NCBI RefSeq assembly: GCF_003325375.1
Contig: NZ_CP030862.1
Location: forward strand, 1,553,501-1,617,500
Origin: Streptomyces globosus
Lineage (GTDB): Bacteria > Actinomycetota > Actinomycetes > Streptomycetales > Streptomycetaceae
Direction of reading: 5' to 3'
DNA: 64,000 nucleotides
Shown: in pieces, positions 55,114 through 64,000 of the stretch
Numbering within the stretch: the stretch's first letter is position 1
Layout: each line of letters opens with the position of its first letter
Made by a program: the position numbers and the translations under genes
Notes under the pieces: model-generated
The model's database searches: none
What the model was told of the DNA's origin: nothing
The model's input: only the letters and a program-made list of their open reading frames with translations

Positions 55114-57999
55114 ATGACAGAGACGGCGAGCAGCTCGGCACGCGGTTCCCGCGCCAAGGGAACCAAGGGCGCCAAGGGCGGCCTGCGGATCGAGCGCATC
55201 CACACCACCCCGGGCGTGCATCCGTACGACGAGGTGAACTGGGAGCTCCGTGACGTCGTCATGACGAACTGGCGCGACGGCTCGGTCAACTTCGAGCAGC
55301 GCGGCGTCGAGTTCCCCGACTTCTGGTCGGTGAACGCGGTCAACATCGTCACCAGCAAGTACTTCCGCGGCGCCGTCGGCACGCCGCAGCGCGAGACCGG
55401 TCTGAAGCAGCTCATCGACCGCATCGTGAAGACGTACACGAAGGCCGGCGAGGACTACGGCTACTTCGCGTCCCCCGCCGACGCGGAGATCTTCGAGCAC
55501 GAGCTGACCTACGCCCTCCTGCACCAGATCTTCAGCTTCAACTCCCCGGTGTGGTTCAACGTCGGCACGCCCCAGCCGCAGCAGGTCTCCGCCTGCTTCA
55601 TCCTGTCCGTCGACGACTCCATGGAGTCGATCCTCGACTGGTACAAGGAAGAGGGCATGATCTTCAAGGGCGGCTCCGGCGCCGGCCTGAACCTCTCCCG
55701 CATCCGCTCCTCCAAGGAGCTCCTCTCCTCCGGCGGCAACGCCTCCGGCCCCGTCTCCTTCATGCGCGGCGCCGACGCGTCCGCCGGAACCATCAAGTCG
55801 GGCGGCGCCACCCGCCGCGCCGCCAAGATGGTCGTCCTCGACGTGGACCACCCGGACGTCGAGGACTTCATCGAGACCAAGGTCAAGGAAGAGGAGAAGA
55901 TCCGCGCCCTGCGCGACGCGGGCTTCGACATGGACCTGGGCGGCGACGACATCACGTCCGTCCAGTACCAGAACGCCAACAACTCCGTCCGCGTGAACGA
56001 CGAGTTCATGACGGCCGTCGAGAACGGCACCTCCTTCGGCCTGCGCGCCCGCATGACCGGCGAGGTCATCGAGCAGGTCGACGCCAAGGCGCTCTTCCGC
56101 AAGATGGCCGAGGCCGCCTGGGCGTGCGCCGACCCGGGCATCCAGTACGACGGCGTCATCAACCACTGGCACACCTGCCCCGAGTCCGGCCGCATCACCG
56201 CGTCGAACCCGTGCAGCGAGTACATGCACCTGGACAACACGTCCTGCAACCTCGCCTCCCTGAACCTGATGAAGTTCCTCGACGACGACGGCAAGGGCGA
56301 CCAGTCCTTCGACGCCGAGCGCTTCGCCAAGGTCGTCGAACTCGTCATCACGGCCATGGACATCTCCATCTGCTTCGCGGACTTCCCGACGCAGAAGATC
56401 GGCGAGAACACCCGCGCCTACCGCCAGCTCGGCATCGGCTACGCCAACCTCGGCGCGCTGCTGATGGCGACCGGCCACGCCTACGACTCCGACGGCGGCC
56501 GCACCCTCGCCGCGTCCATCACCTCGCTGATGACCGGTACGGCCTACCGGCGCTCCGCCGAGCTCGCCGCGATCGTCGGCCCGTACGACGGCTACGCCCG
56601 CAACGCCACGGCCCACAAGCGCGTCATGAAGCAGCACGCCGACGCCAACGCCGCCGCCCCGCGCACCGACGACCTCGACAACGCCATCTGGGCGGCGGCC
56701 ACCGAGGCCTGGCAGGACGTCCTGCGCCTCGGCGAGAAGAACGGCTTCCGCAACTCCCAGGCCTCCGTGCTGGCCCCCACCGGCACCATCGGCCTCGCCA
56801 TGTCCTGCGACACCACCGGTGTCGAGCCGGACCTGGCGCTGGTGAAGTTCAAGAAGCTCGTCGGTGGCGGCTCGATGCAGATCGTCAACGGCACCGTCCC
56901 GCAGGCCCTGCGCCGCCTGGGCTACCAGGAGGAGCAGATCGAGGCGATCGTCGCCCACATCGCCGAGCACGGCAACGTGATCGACGCCCCCGGCCTGAAG
57001 ACCGAGCACTACGAGGTCTTCGACTGCGCCATGGGCGAGCGCTCCATCTCCCCGATGGGCCACGTCCGCATGATGGCCGCGATCCAGCCCTGGATCTCCG
57101 GCGCGATCTCCAAGACGGTGAACATGCCGGAGTCGGCGACCGTCGAGGAGATCGAGGAGATCTACTTCGAGGCGTGGAAGATGGGCGTCAAGGCGCTCGC
57201 GATCTACCGCGACAACTGCAAGGTCGGCCAGCCGCTCTCCGCCAAGAAGAAGGAGGAGGAGAAGGCCGAGGTCACCGAGAAGACCGAGGAGACGATCCGC
57301 GCGGCGGTCGAGAAGGTCATCGAGTACCGCCCCGTCCGCAAGCGCCTCCCCAAGGGCCGCCCGGGGATCACCACCTCCTTCACCGTCGGCGGCGCCGAAG
57401 GCTACATGACGGCCAACTCCTACCCGGACGACGGCCTCGGCGAGGTCTTCCTGAAGATGTCGAAGCAGGGCTCGACCCTCGCCGGCATGATGGACGCCTT
57501 CTCGATCGCCGTGTCGGTCGGCCTCCAGTACGGCGTGCCGCTGGAGACCTACGTCTCGAAGTTCACGAACATGCGCTTCGAGCCCGCCGGCATGACGGAC
57601 GACGCGGACGTGCGGATGGCGCAGTCGATCGTCGACTACATCTTCCGCCGCCTGGCCCTCGACTTCCTGCCGTTCGAGACCCGCTCGGCGCTCGGCATCC
57701 ACACCGCCGAGGAGCGCCAGCGCCACCTGGAGACCGGCTCGTACGAGCCGCTCGAGGAGGAGATCGACACGGAGTCCCTGGCCCAGTCCGCCCCGCTCGC
57801 GGCGGTCACCGCGGCTCCGCAGGCCCAGCCCGCGCCGGTCCCGGCCCCGAAGACGGCGCACTCCAGCGCCGAACTCGTCGAGATGCAGCTCGGCGTCTCC
57901 GCCGACGCCCCGCTCTGCTTCTCCTGCGGGACGAAGATGCAGCGCGCCGGCTCCTGCTACATCTGCGAGGGCTGCGGCTCCACCAGCGGCTGCAGCTGA
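55114..57999 (+). CDS. nrdJ: Class II (B12-dependent) ribonucleotide reductase NrdJ
   Basis: 961 residues; reduces ribonucleotides using adenosylcobalamin, giving dNTPs without an oxygen-dependent radical subunit. GGGAGG precedes ATG 55114. Active-site segments: NPCSEYMHLDNTSCNLASLNLMKF near 370-390, FSFNSPVWFNVGTP near 142, and GTIGLAMSCDTTGVEPD near 556. The C-terminal TSCPD-like domain (about 730-850) precedes a Cys-rich tail CFSCGTKM...CYICEGCGSTSGCS near 930-961 that probably re-reduces the active site. A strong terminator follows. Confidence 0.97.
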   Translation: MTETASSSARGSRAKGTKGAKGGLRIERIHTTPGVHPYDEVNWELRDVVMTNWRDGSVNFEQRGVEFPDFWSVNAVNIVTSKYFRGAVGTPQRETGLKQLIDRIVKTYTKAGEDYGYFASPADAEIFEHELTYALLHQIFSFNSPVWFNVGTPQPQQVSACFILSVDDSMESILDWYKEEGMIFKGGSGAGLNLSRIRSSKELLSSGGNASGPVSFMRGADASAGTIKSGGATRRAAKMVVLDVDHPDVEDFIETKVKEEEKIRALRDAGFDMDLGGDDITSVQYQNANNSVRVNDEFMTAVENGTSFGLRARMTGEVIEQVDAKALFRKMAEAAWACADPGIQYDGVINHWHTCPESGRITASNPCSEYMHLDNTSCNLASLNLMKFLDDDGKGDQSFDAERFAKVVELVITAMDISICFADFPTQKIGENTRAYRQLGIGYANLGALLMATGHAYDSDGGRTLAASITSLMTGTAYRRSAELAAIVGPYDGYARNATAHKRVMKQHADANAAAPRTDDLDNAIWAAATEAWQDVLRLGEKNGFRNSQASVLAPTGTIGLAMSCDTTGVEPDLALVKFKKLVGGGSMQIVNGTVPQALRRLGYQEEQIEAIVAHIAEHGNVIDAPGLKTEHYEVFDCAMGERSISPMGHVRMMAAIQPWISGAISKTVNMPESATVEEIEEIYFEAWKMGVKALAIYRDNCKVGQPLSAKKKEEEKAEVTEKTEETIRAAVEKVIEYRPVRKRLPKGRPGITTSFTVGGAEGYMTANSYPDDGLGEVFLKMSKQGSTLAGMMDAFSIAVSVGLQYGVPLETYVSKFTNMRFEPAGMTDDADVRMAQSIVDYIFRRLALDFLPFETRSALGIHTAEERQRHLETGSYEPLEEEIDTESLAQSAPLAAVTAAPQAQPAPVPAPKTAHSSAELVEMQLGVSADAPLCFSCGTKMQRAGSCYICEGCGSTSGCS

Positions 58000-58006
58000 T
58001 TCCTCA

Positions 58007-58042
58007 CGAAGGGGGGCGACCACAGGTGGTCGCCCCCCTTCG
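58007..58042 (+). terminator. Terminator after nrdJ
   Basis: Perfect 16-bp stem CGAAGGGGGGCGACCA / TGGTCGCCCCCCTTCG with a tight CAGG loop, 8 nt past the stop codon. Confidence 0.85.
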
Positions 58043-58162
58043 CCATACGCCGGGCCCGGCCGCGGGGCGGTCGTGTGTTCGGGGGTCGGGTGCCGGTGCG
58101 GGGTGGGGGAGGTCGGTGCGGGCCAACTTCCCCGAGGACTGACCCCGGGGCGCCCGGGCCCG

Positions 58163-58177
58163 TACGATGACGCCGTG
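58163..58177 (+). promoter_or_regulatory. Leaderless-type -10 box of the YdbC-like gene
   Basis: TACGAT (58163-58168), 6 nt, then GTG 58175. Confidence 0.5.
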
Positions 58178-58780
58178 CTGGTCAAGTGGATTCGCTGCAC
58201 GGTGACGGACCGACGCGGGTTCGAGCGCGGGCAGCGCAAATGGGCGGGGCTGCCGGGGGAGCCGGGATTCCGGGGACAGGGCGGCGGATGGAGCCGGGGG
58301 CGGCAGGGGGTCGCGCATGTCTTCGCGTTCTGGGAGAGCCGTTCCTTCTACGACTCCTTCATGGCCCGCTCGCACGACCGGCTGGCCGCCGCCCAGGCCG
58401 GGACGTACACCGACGCGCGGGTGAGCCTCTTCGACCACCGCTTCGACGTGAAGACCGGCTTCGAGCCCCGCTTCACCGACGCCGACGTCGTCCGCGTCGC
58501 CCACACCCGGGTGCGGGAGGGGCGCGTCGACCACTTCGCGCTGATGCAGGAGAAGGTGTGGAACCCGGCCATGGCCGGGTCGCCGGGGATGATCCGCGGG
58601 CTGTTCGGCGAGGCGCCCGGACGCGAGTTCCTCGTGCTGTCGATGTGGCACGCCGCCGCGGAACACGGCAAGTACCGGCAGGAGCGGGTCGAGCGGCTGT
58701 CGCTGCGCGCCCAGACCGAGGCCGACGTCGAGGCCCTCACCGGCGACGTCGTCGACCTCGAAGCGTCCTGGACGGTGTGA
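58175..58780 (+). CDS. YdbC-like (DUF4937) protein
   Basis: 201 residues. Two ferredoxin-like repeats: LVKWIRCTVTDRRGFERGQRKWAGLPGEPGF at about 2-32 with HVFAFWESRSFYDSFM near 50, and a second half 95-190 with FLVLSMWHAAAEHGKY. This resembles the YdbC/DUF4937 family, related to antibiotic-biosynthesis monooxygenase folds, but no catalytic residues can be assigned. Start fixed by the -10 box. Confidence 0.7.
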   Translation: MLVKWIRCTVTDRRGFERGQRKWAGLPGEPGFRGQGGGWSRGRQGVAHVFAFWESRSFYDSFMARSHDRLAAAQAGTYTDARVSLFDHRFDVKTGFEPRFTDADVVRVAHTRVREGRVDHFALMQEKVWNPAMAGSPGMIRGLFGEAPGREFLVLSMWHAAAEHGKYRQERVERLSLRAQTEADVEALTGDVVDLEASWTV

Positions 58781-58840
58781 CCGTACGAAGATCGGAGGGT
58801 TGTGGCGGCGTGCCCGGGTGCCGGGGCGCCGTACGCCGCA

Positions 58841-58855
58841 TAGGGTCGTGGGATG
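58841..58855 (+). promoter_or_regulatory. Leaderless-type -10 box of the phosphatase gene
   Basis: TAGGGT (58841-58846), 6 nt, then ATG 58853. Confidence 0.5.
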
Positions 58856-59512
58856 GCACGACCACGGCGCATCGTCCTCCTCCGGCACGGGGAGTCCGAG
58901 GGCAACGTCGACGACACCGTGTACGAGCGGGAGCCCGACCACGCCCTGCGGATGACCGGGCTCGGCCACGAGCAGGCCGAGGCGGCGGGCGTGCGGCTGC
59001 GGGAGCTCTTCGGCGGCGAGCGCGTCAGCGCGTACGTCTCCCCGTACCGGCGGACCCTCCAGACCTTCCGCGACCTCCGCCTGGACCCGGCGCAGGTCCG
59101 GGTCCGCGAGGAGCCGCGGCTGCGGGAGCAGGACTGGGGGAACTGGCAGGACCGGGATGACGTCCGCCTGCAGAAGGCCTACCGGGACGCCTACGGCCAC
59201 TTCTTCTACCGGTTCGCGCAGGGGGAGTCCGGCGCCGACGTGTACGACCGGGTCGGCTCCTTCCTGGAGAGCCTCTACCGCAGCTTCGAGGCCCCCGACC
59301 ACCCGCCGAACGTCCTGCTCGTGACGCACGGGCTGACGATGCGGCTGTTCTGCATGCGGTGGTTCCACTGGTCGGTGGCCGAGTTCGAATGCCTCTCCAA
59401 TCCCGGGAACGGCGACCACCGGATCCTCGGGCTCGGAGCGGACGGCCGGTACCGCTTGGACCGCCCGTTCGAGCGGTGGACCACACCCGAGCCTTACGAC
59501 CTGGACGGCTAA
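58853..59512 (+). CDS. Histidine phosphatase (phosphoglycerate mutase-like)
   Basis: 219 residues. Catalytic RHGESEGN at 11-18, where His12 would be phosphorylated; SPYRRTLQTF near 63; the second catalytic histidine in LLVTHGLTMRLF near 160. Length and insert (QDRDDVRLQKAYRDAYGHFFYRF) match the GpmB-like branch found in Streptomyces. Substrate unknown. Its TAA overlaps a TAAAGT sequence before the next gene. Confidence 0.9.
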   Translation: MARPRRIVLLRHGESEGNVDDTVYEREPDHALRMTGLGHEQAEAAGVRLRELFGGERVSAYVSPYRRTLQTFRDLRLDPAQVRVREEPRLREQDWGNWQDRDDVRLQKAYRDAYGHFFYRFAQGESGADVYDRVGSFLESLYRSFEAPDHPPNVLLVTHGLTMRLFCMRWFHWSVAEFECLSNPGNGDHRILGLGADGRYRLDRPFERWTTPEPYDLDG

Positions 59513-59523
59513 AGTGACGCGCG

Positions 59524-60441
59524 ATGACCGCTGACTCCTCTTCCGGACGGCGCTACGCACGCGCCCTCGCCAGCCTCCGCGGGCTGGCCCTCGGGGACGC
59601 CCTGGGCTCCCAGTACTTCGTCCCCGCCAACTACCCCTTCCTCAAGCGCCGCGAGCTGCCCGGTGGTTCGGGCACCTGGCAGTGGACCGACGACACCGAG
59701 ATGGCGTGCTCGGTCCTCGCGGTGCTGGCCCTCCACGGCCGCATCGACCAGGACGCCCTCGCCGACTCCTTCGCCCGCCACCACGACTTCGACCGCGGAT
59801 ACGGGCCGGCAGTGAACCGGATGCTCCGCCTCGTCCGGGAGGGCGGGGACTGGCGGACGCTGGCCGCCGAACTCTTCAACGGGCAGGGCTCCTGGGGCAA
59901 CGGCGCGGCCATGCGGATCGCGCCGCTGGGCGCCTGGTACGCCGACGACCCGGAACAGGCCACGCACCAGGCGGAGATCTCCGCTTACACCACGCACCAG
60001 CACCGCGAGGCGGTCTGCGGCGCGATGGCGGTCGCCGCCGCGGCTGCTCTCGCCGCGGACCCGGCCGGCCCGCCGAAGGCGGAGGACCTGCTGGACGGCG
60101 TGATCGCGCTCGTGCCGCGCAGCGCGGTGGGGGCGGGGCTGCGGCGGGCGCGGGACATGCTGGACTACGGGGACGCGACCACGGTCGCCGCCGTGCTCGG
60201 CTGCGGGCGGCGCACCACCGCGCACGACACGGTGCCGTTCGCGCTGTGGTCGGCGGCCCGCTCGCTCGGGGACTTCGAGCGGGCGTTCTGGACCACCGCG
60301 CAGGTCGGCGGGGACGTGGACACGACGTGCGCGATCGTCGGCGGGGTGCTGGGGGCACGGGGCGAAGACGTGCTCCCCGCCGCCTGGCTGGCGCGCACCG
60401 AAGCGCTGCCGGCGTGGCTGCCGGAGGCGCCGGCGTACTGA
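59524..60441 (+). CDS. ADP-ribosylglycohydrolase family protein
   Basis: 305 residues. DraG-type fold with two metal sites: LGDALGSQYF near 20, TDDTEMACSVLA near 57-68, and GDVDTTCAIVGGVLGA near 265. These aspartates bind the Mg or Mn pair that hydrolyses ADP-ribosyl bonds. Target protein unknown. TAAAGT (59510-59515) lies 8 nt before ATG 59524, so it may have its own short-leader promoter. Confidence 0.9.
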   Translation: MTADSSSGRRYARALASLRGLALGDALGSQYFVPANYPFLKRRELPGGSGTWQWTDDTEMACSVLAVLALHGRIDQDALADSFARHHDFDRGYGPAVNRMLRLVREGGDWRTLAAELFNGQGSWGNGAAMRIAPLGAWYADDPEQATHQAEISAYTTHQHREAVCGAMAVAAAAALAADPAGPPKAEDLLDGVIALVPRSAVGAGLRRARDMLDYGDATTVAAVLGCGRRTTAHDTVPFALWSAARSLGDFERAFWTTAQVGGDVDTTCAIVGGVLGARGEDVLPAAWLARTEALPAWLPEAPAY

Positions 60442-60650
60442 GCCGGCGTACGGGGCCGGCGTACGGGCCCGGCGTACGGCGCCGGCGGGCCCCCTGCCGG
60501 GAGGTGCGCCGGGGCGCACGCCCGTCCGACGGCTGTGTCACGGTCCTGACACAGGCGCCGGCGGCCCCCGGGGAACCCCCACGTCACGGCCCTACCCTGG
60601 CCGCTTGCCCCGGCAGGCTGGCCGGGGCGGCCCACAGGGAGGGGAACCCG

Positions 60651-62516
60651 ATGGCCACCACAGCAGACGGACCGAACGACGGCGACGCCGCCGAAGCCGC
60701 GGCCGACGCAACCCCGGTGGCGGGCCCGCCACAGGCGGCAGACCGGCCGGACGACTCGCTTGCGGCGGCCGGCGCGGCGGCGGGGCCGGCATCCGATGCG
60801 GGAACCCCGACCGAGGCCGGGCCCCTTCCCGCCCCGCGGGAACCCGAAGCCACGACGCCGGACGCGTCCGCCCCGCCGGCCGGGGCTGCTGCGCCGGATG
60901 CGGCGGCGGTAGCCGTCGTGCCTGCGGGGTCGCCCGGGGGCGGGGCGCCGCCCGGGTGGGATCCCACAGCTTGGCGGCGGTACCAGGTGCGCCGGGAGCG
61001 CGCCCGGTCCGGGCCGTGGTCGGCGGCGCCGCCCGACTGGTCGGAGGCCGCCCGGCCCGCCGCGCCCGCGCCCCCGTCCACCGCCGTCCTGGTCTGCGCC
61101 GGCGCCGCCGGCCTCGCCGCGGCCCTGTTCCTCGGCGACGGCGTCGGTCCCGGCCTGCTGCTCGCCGCGCTTCCCGCCGTCGCCGCCGCGTACGCCGCCG
61201 CGCGCACCGCCGGCCGCACCGCCCGCCCGTGGACCCTGTTCTGGGCCCTCGGCTGCACGGCCCTGCTCGCGGTGCCCGTGCTGCGCGACGCCGCCTGGCC
61301 GGCCACCGTCGCCCTCCTCGCCGCCGTCCTCGCCGGGGCGCTCGCCCTGCACGGCAGCCGCACCTGGGCCGGGGTGCTGCTCAGCCCCGTCGGCCTCACC
61401 GACGGAGCCGTCAACGGCGTCCGCTGGGCGTGGGCCGCCCTCCGCTCCCGGAGCACGGGTGTCGACCGCGACCGCTGGCTGCCCGTCCTGAAGGCCGCCG
61501 GGGTGGCCGCCGGGCTGCTCCTGCTCTTCGGCGCCCTCTTCGCCTCCGCCGACGCCGCCTTCGCCGACCTGCTCGGCGGCCTCGTCCCCGACGTCACCAT
61601 CGGCGACGGCCCGCTGCGCCTCGCCCTGTTCCTCCTCGCCACCGCCCTCGCCCTGGCGGCGGCCCGGACCGCCGCCGCGCCGTTCCGCTGGGACCGCATC
61701 CGCACCACCGTCGGCAAGCCGCGCTCCCGCGTCGAGTGGGCGCTGCCCCTCGTCGTCCTCGCCGTGCTCTTCGCCGGCTTCAACGCCGTCCAGCTCGCCG
61801 TCCTGTTCGGCGGCTACGACAAGGTGCTGGCCAGCACCGGGCTGACGTACGCCGAATACGCCCGCCAGGGCTTCTGGCAGCTGCTCTGGGCGACCCTGCT
61901 CACCCTGGCCGTGATCGCGCTCGCCCTGCGCTGGGCCCCGCGCGGCGGCGCCGCCGACCGGCGGCTCGTCCGCGCCGTCCTCGGCACCCTGTGCGCGCTG
62001 ACCCTGGTCGTCGTCGCCTCGGCGCTGCGGCGCATGGACCTCTACGTGGACGCGTACGGGCTGACCCGGCTGCGGGTGTCGGTGGCCGCGATGGAGCTCT
62101 GGCTGGGCTCCGTCATCGTCCTGATCATGACGGCGGGGCTGTTCGGCGCCCGTCTGCTGCCCCGTGCGGTCGCCGGCAGCGCGGTGGCGGCCGCTCTTGC
62201 CTTCGGGCTGCTGTCGCCGGACGCCGTGGTCGCGGAGAAGAACGCGGACCGCTTCCGGGCCACCGGCAAGATCGACCTCGCGTACTTCCAGTCGCTCTCG
62301 GCGGACGCCGTGCCCGCCCTGGACCGGCTGCCGGAGCCCCACCGCTCCTGCGCCCTGCGCGGTATCGCCGAGGAGCTGGCGGAGCAGGGCCGCGCCCCCT
62401 GGTACGGGACGAGCCTCGGCGTGCACCGGGCCCGGCGGATCCTGGACGAGCGCCCCGTGACCGCCCGCGCCGCAGCCTGCTCGCGCCTCGGCACCTTCTC
62501 CGGCCGCAGCGGCTGA
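60651..62516 (+). CDS. Polytopic membrane protein (DUF4153/DUF4173 type)
   Basis: 621 residues. An Ala/Pro/Gly-rich hydrophilic N-terminus (about 1-140) is followed by around ten membrane segments from 142 to about 520. Conserved stretches include VQLAVLFGGYDKVLASTGLTYAEYARQGFWQLLWATLLTL and RRMDLYVDAYGLTRLR, which match actinobacterial DUF4173-type proteins. A soluble C-terminal segment (about 525-621) follows. AGGGAGGGGAA precedes ATG 60651. Function unknown. Confidence 0.8.
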   Translation: MATTADGPNDGDAAEAAADATPVAGPPQAADRPDDSLAAAGAAAGPASDAGTPTEAGPLPAPREPEATTPDASAPPAGAAAPDAAAVAVVPAGSPGGGAPPGWDPTAWRRYQVRRERARSGPWSAAPPDWSEAARPAAPAPPSTAVLVCAGAAGLAAALFLGDGVGPGLLLAALPAVAAAYAAARTAGRTARPWTLFWALGCTALLAVPVLRDAAWPATVALLAAVLAGALALHGSRTWAGVLLSPVGLTDGAVNGVRWAWAALRSRSTGVDRDRWLPVLKAAGVAAGLLLLFGALFASADAAFADLLGGLVPDVTIGDGPLRLALFLLATALALAAARTAAAPFRWDRIRTTVGKPRSRVEWALPLVVLAVLFAGFNAVQLAVLFGGYDKVLASTGLTYAEYARQGFWQLLWATLLTLAVIALALRWAPRGGAADRRLVRAVLGTLCALTLVVVASALRRMDLYVDAYGLTRLRVSVAAMELWLGSVIVLIMTAGLFGARLLPRAVAGSAVAAALAFGLLSPDAVVAEKNADRFRATGKIDLAYFQSLSADAVPALDRLPEPHRSCALRGIAEELAEQGRAPWYGTSLGVHRARRILDERPVTARAAACSRLGTFSGRSG

Positions 62517-63072
62517 TCTCCGGCCCTCCGCACAGGCGACCGGAAGCAACCCCGAACGGGCGATTCCGGCAACGGAATTGGGGGCGCCGGGAACGGTCCC
62601 GCGCTCCGGCGGGGCGCCGCCCGGCGGGGGAGGGCGCGGGGCCTGCCGGCGGGCCGCGGTCCGGCGCCGGGGCGCGGGCGGCGCGTCTGCCGGCGCCGCG
62701 GCCGCCCCGCCGGCCCCGGCGCGGCAGCCGAGCCGGTCCGTGCCGTGCCTTCGCCTGTGTGAAGCGGTGGCGGATGATCCTGGGCCCCGGCCTGCCTGAT
62801 GGTGGCGCTTCGCGTGTGCCGGTTGGTCCCGATGTGCTTTGCCGACCGCGGCCTTGGTGCTCGGAGCGCGCAGGACACCGGGCCGGCTCGGTCTCGAAGC
62901 CCCTTCCTGCCCGGCGCCTTCTTGTGTGTGCTCTCGCGAATCCAGGCGCCGTCGAACGCTGTCTGCGAGGGCTTCGCGGAAGGCCCCGCCGGCGCGGCGC
63001 CGGCCCTTCCCGGCCGCTCCGGCCGGGCCGGGGTGTGCAGGCGGCGCGGGGCGGCGTAACCTTGCTGGCGCC
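62517..63072. other. 556-bp intergenic region of atypical composition
   Basis: No supported gene. The left 200 bp is GC-rich with imperfect repeats. A middle part (about 62740-62970) is visibly less GC-rich than its neighbours and is open in several frames without a ribosome site. An imperfect hairpin (GGAAGG...GCCGGCGC with GCGCCGGC...CCTTCC) lies around 62978-63011. Confidence 0.45.
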
Positions 63073-63783
63073 ATGCCGTACGAAGCACCCACCCACACCG
63101 TCGAACGCTCCCTCCGCGCAACCACCGGCGCCAAGGTCGTCGCCGGGGTCGACGAGGTCGGGCGAGGGGCCTGGGCCGGCCCGGTCACCGTCTGCGCGGC
63201 GATCACCGGACTGCGCCGCCCGCCCGAAGGGCTCACCGACTCCAAGCTCCTCACCCAGAAGCGGCGCGACGCCCTCCTGGAGGTCCTGGAGGCGTGGGTC
63301 ACCTCGTACGCCCTCGGGCACGCCTCGCCGGAGGAGATAGACGAGCTCGGCATGACCGCCGCCCTGCGGCTGGCCGCGGAGCGCGCCCTGGGAGGGCTGC
63401 CCGTCCGGCCCGACGCGGTGATCCTCGACGGCAAGCACGACTACCTCGGCACGCCCTGGCAGGTCCGTACGGTGATCAAGGGCGACCAGTCCTGCGTCGC
63501 CGTCGCCGCCGCCTCGGTGATCGCCAAGGTCCGGCGCGACCGGCTGATGGCCGAACTCGGCTGCTCCGGCGGCGGGTTCGAGGGCTACGCCTTCGGCGAC
63601 AACGCCGGCTACCCCTCGCCCGTCCACCGCGCGGCCCTGGAGGAGCTGGGGCCCACCCCGCACCACCGGCTGTCCTGGGCGTACCTCGACGCGCTGCCCC
63701 GCTGGCGCCACCTCAAGAAGGTGCGGCGCAGCGAGGAGGCGCTGGAGCTGGAAAACGGAGGCCAACTCGGCTTCGATTTCTGA
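63073..63783 (+). CDS. rnhB: Ribonuclease HII
   Basis: 236 residues; removes RNA embedded in DNA. First catalytic pair in [14 protein letters not shown] near 24-37, [12 protein letters not shown] near 53, third acid in ILDGKHDY near 118, fourth in RDRLM near 157. TAACCT (63057-63062) lies 10 nt upstream of ATG 63073. The C-terminal 25 residues are a Lys/Glu-rich tail. Confidence 0.95.
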   Translation: MPYEAPTHTVERSLRATTGAKVVAGVDEVGRGAWAGPVTVCAAITGLRRPPEGLTDSKLLTQKRRDALLEVLEAWVTSYALGHASPEEIDELGMTAALRLAAERALGGLPVRPDAVILDGKHDYLGTPWQVRTVIKGDQSCVAVAAASVIAKVRRDRLMAELGCSGGGFEGYAFGDNAGYPSPVHRAALEELGPTPHHRLSWAYLDALPRWRHLKKVRRSEEALELENGGQLGFDF

Positions 63784-63842
63784 TCGCACCCACGTGCCCC
63801 CCGGCGGTACGTTTCGTACCGCTGTTTGATAGACATCAACCC

Positions 63843-64000
63843 ATGCCTCTCACCCCCGAGGAGCCTCAGATTCACGAGAGTGCCCAGGGTCCCCGCGTCA
63901 CGCCGGCCGCGAGCCGCACCGCGCCGACCCCCCGCCCCGTACCTGGTCCGCGTCCCGCCGCCGTCCCGCGGCCCGGGCGCCCCGGTCCCTCCCCCGCCGC
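63843..64000 (+). CDS. Hypothetical protein, N-terminal fragment
   Basis: ATG 63843 opens a frame running off the right edge (at least 52 residues): MPLTPEEPQIHESAQGPR then a Pro/Ala/Arg-rich stretch. Typical codon bias, no recognised domain in the visible part. Confidence 0.55.
   Translation, partial: MPLTPEEPQIHESAQGPRVTPAASRTAPTPRPVPGPRPAAVPRPGRPGPSPA

Overview
This window is high-GC chromosomal DNA from a Streptomyces-like actinomycete. The evidence is third-position GC saturation, frequent GTG starts, TANNNT -10 boxes placed 6-7 nt before start codons, and a gene order that from memory closely matches the conserved core of Streptomyces chromosomes (ftsK-rimO-pgsA-cinA-clgR, recA-recX, gluABCD, miaB-miaA-dapF, hflX, lexA-nrdR-nrdJ, rnhB). 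I see no tRNA, rRNA, CRISPR array, prophage or intact insertion sequence. Most genes are housekeeping; accessory metabolism is interleaved.

Layout. 1-7.2 kb: 3' part of ftsK, a RodZ-like membrane HTH protein, and a translationally coupled rimO-pgsA-cinA run followed by the Clp regulator gene clgR. 7.2-14 kb: a small membrane protein, a Nei-type DNA glycosylase, a lipoprotein and the large helicase Lhr. 14-16 kb: an AraC regulator with azlCD exporter genes. 16-20.2 kb: DUF3046, an AI-2E-type permease, an HTH/Clp_N protein divergent from recA, then recA-recX with an SOS-type box. 20.3-28 kb: an FAD monooxygenase, the glutamate importer gluABCD and the divergent two-component pair gluR-gluK. 28-33.7 kb: a secreted GH85 endoglycosidase, a cytosolic GH5-type hydrolase, a divergent ROK kinase and an orphan TAXI binding protein. 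33.7-45 kb: miaB, a LigB-fold protein, an antitoxin-family protein, miaA, dapF, the RelA/SpoT homologue rshA, an M1 peptidase and hflX. 45-51 kb: a secreted serine protease and a three-gene NIS siderophore-type cluster. 51-58 kb: dinG-like helicase, lexA, nrdR, nrdJ. 58-64 kb: a YdbC-like protein, a histidine phosphatase, an ADP-ribosylglycohydrolase, a polytopic membrane protein, rnhB and the start of another gene.

Functional themes. DNA repair and its control recur: recA, recX, lexA, lhr, nei, dinG, rnhB and dNTP supply by nrdJ. The lexA-nrdR intergenic region carries two LexA-type boxes and two NrdR boxes 31 bp apart. Two tRNA/ribosome methylthiotransferases (RimO, MiaB) plus MiaA and HflX link the region to translation quality.

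The most interesting accessory loci are the minimal, apparently incomplete NIS siderophore cluster (46.5-50.9 kb), the GH85/GH5/ROK set that looks like an N-glycan salvage module, and the HTH/Clp_N regulator beside recA with a repeated TTGACA operator over a leaderless promoter.
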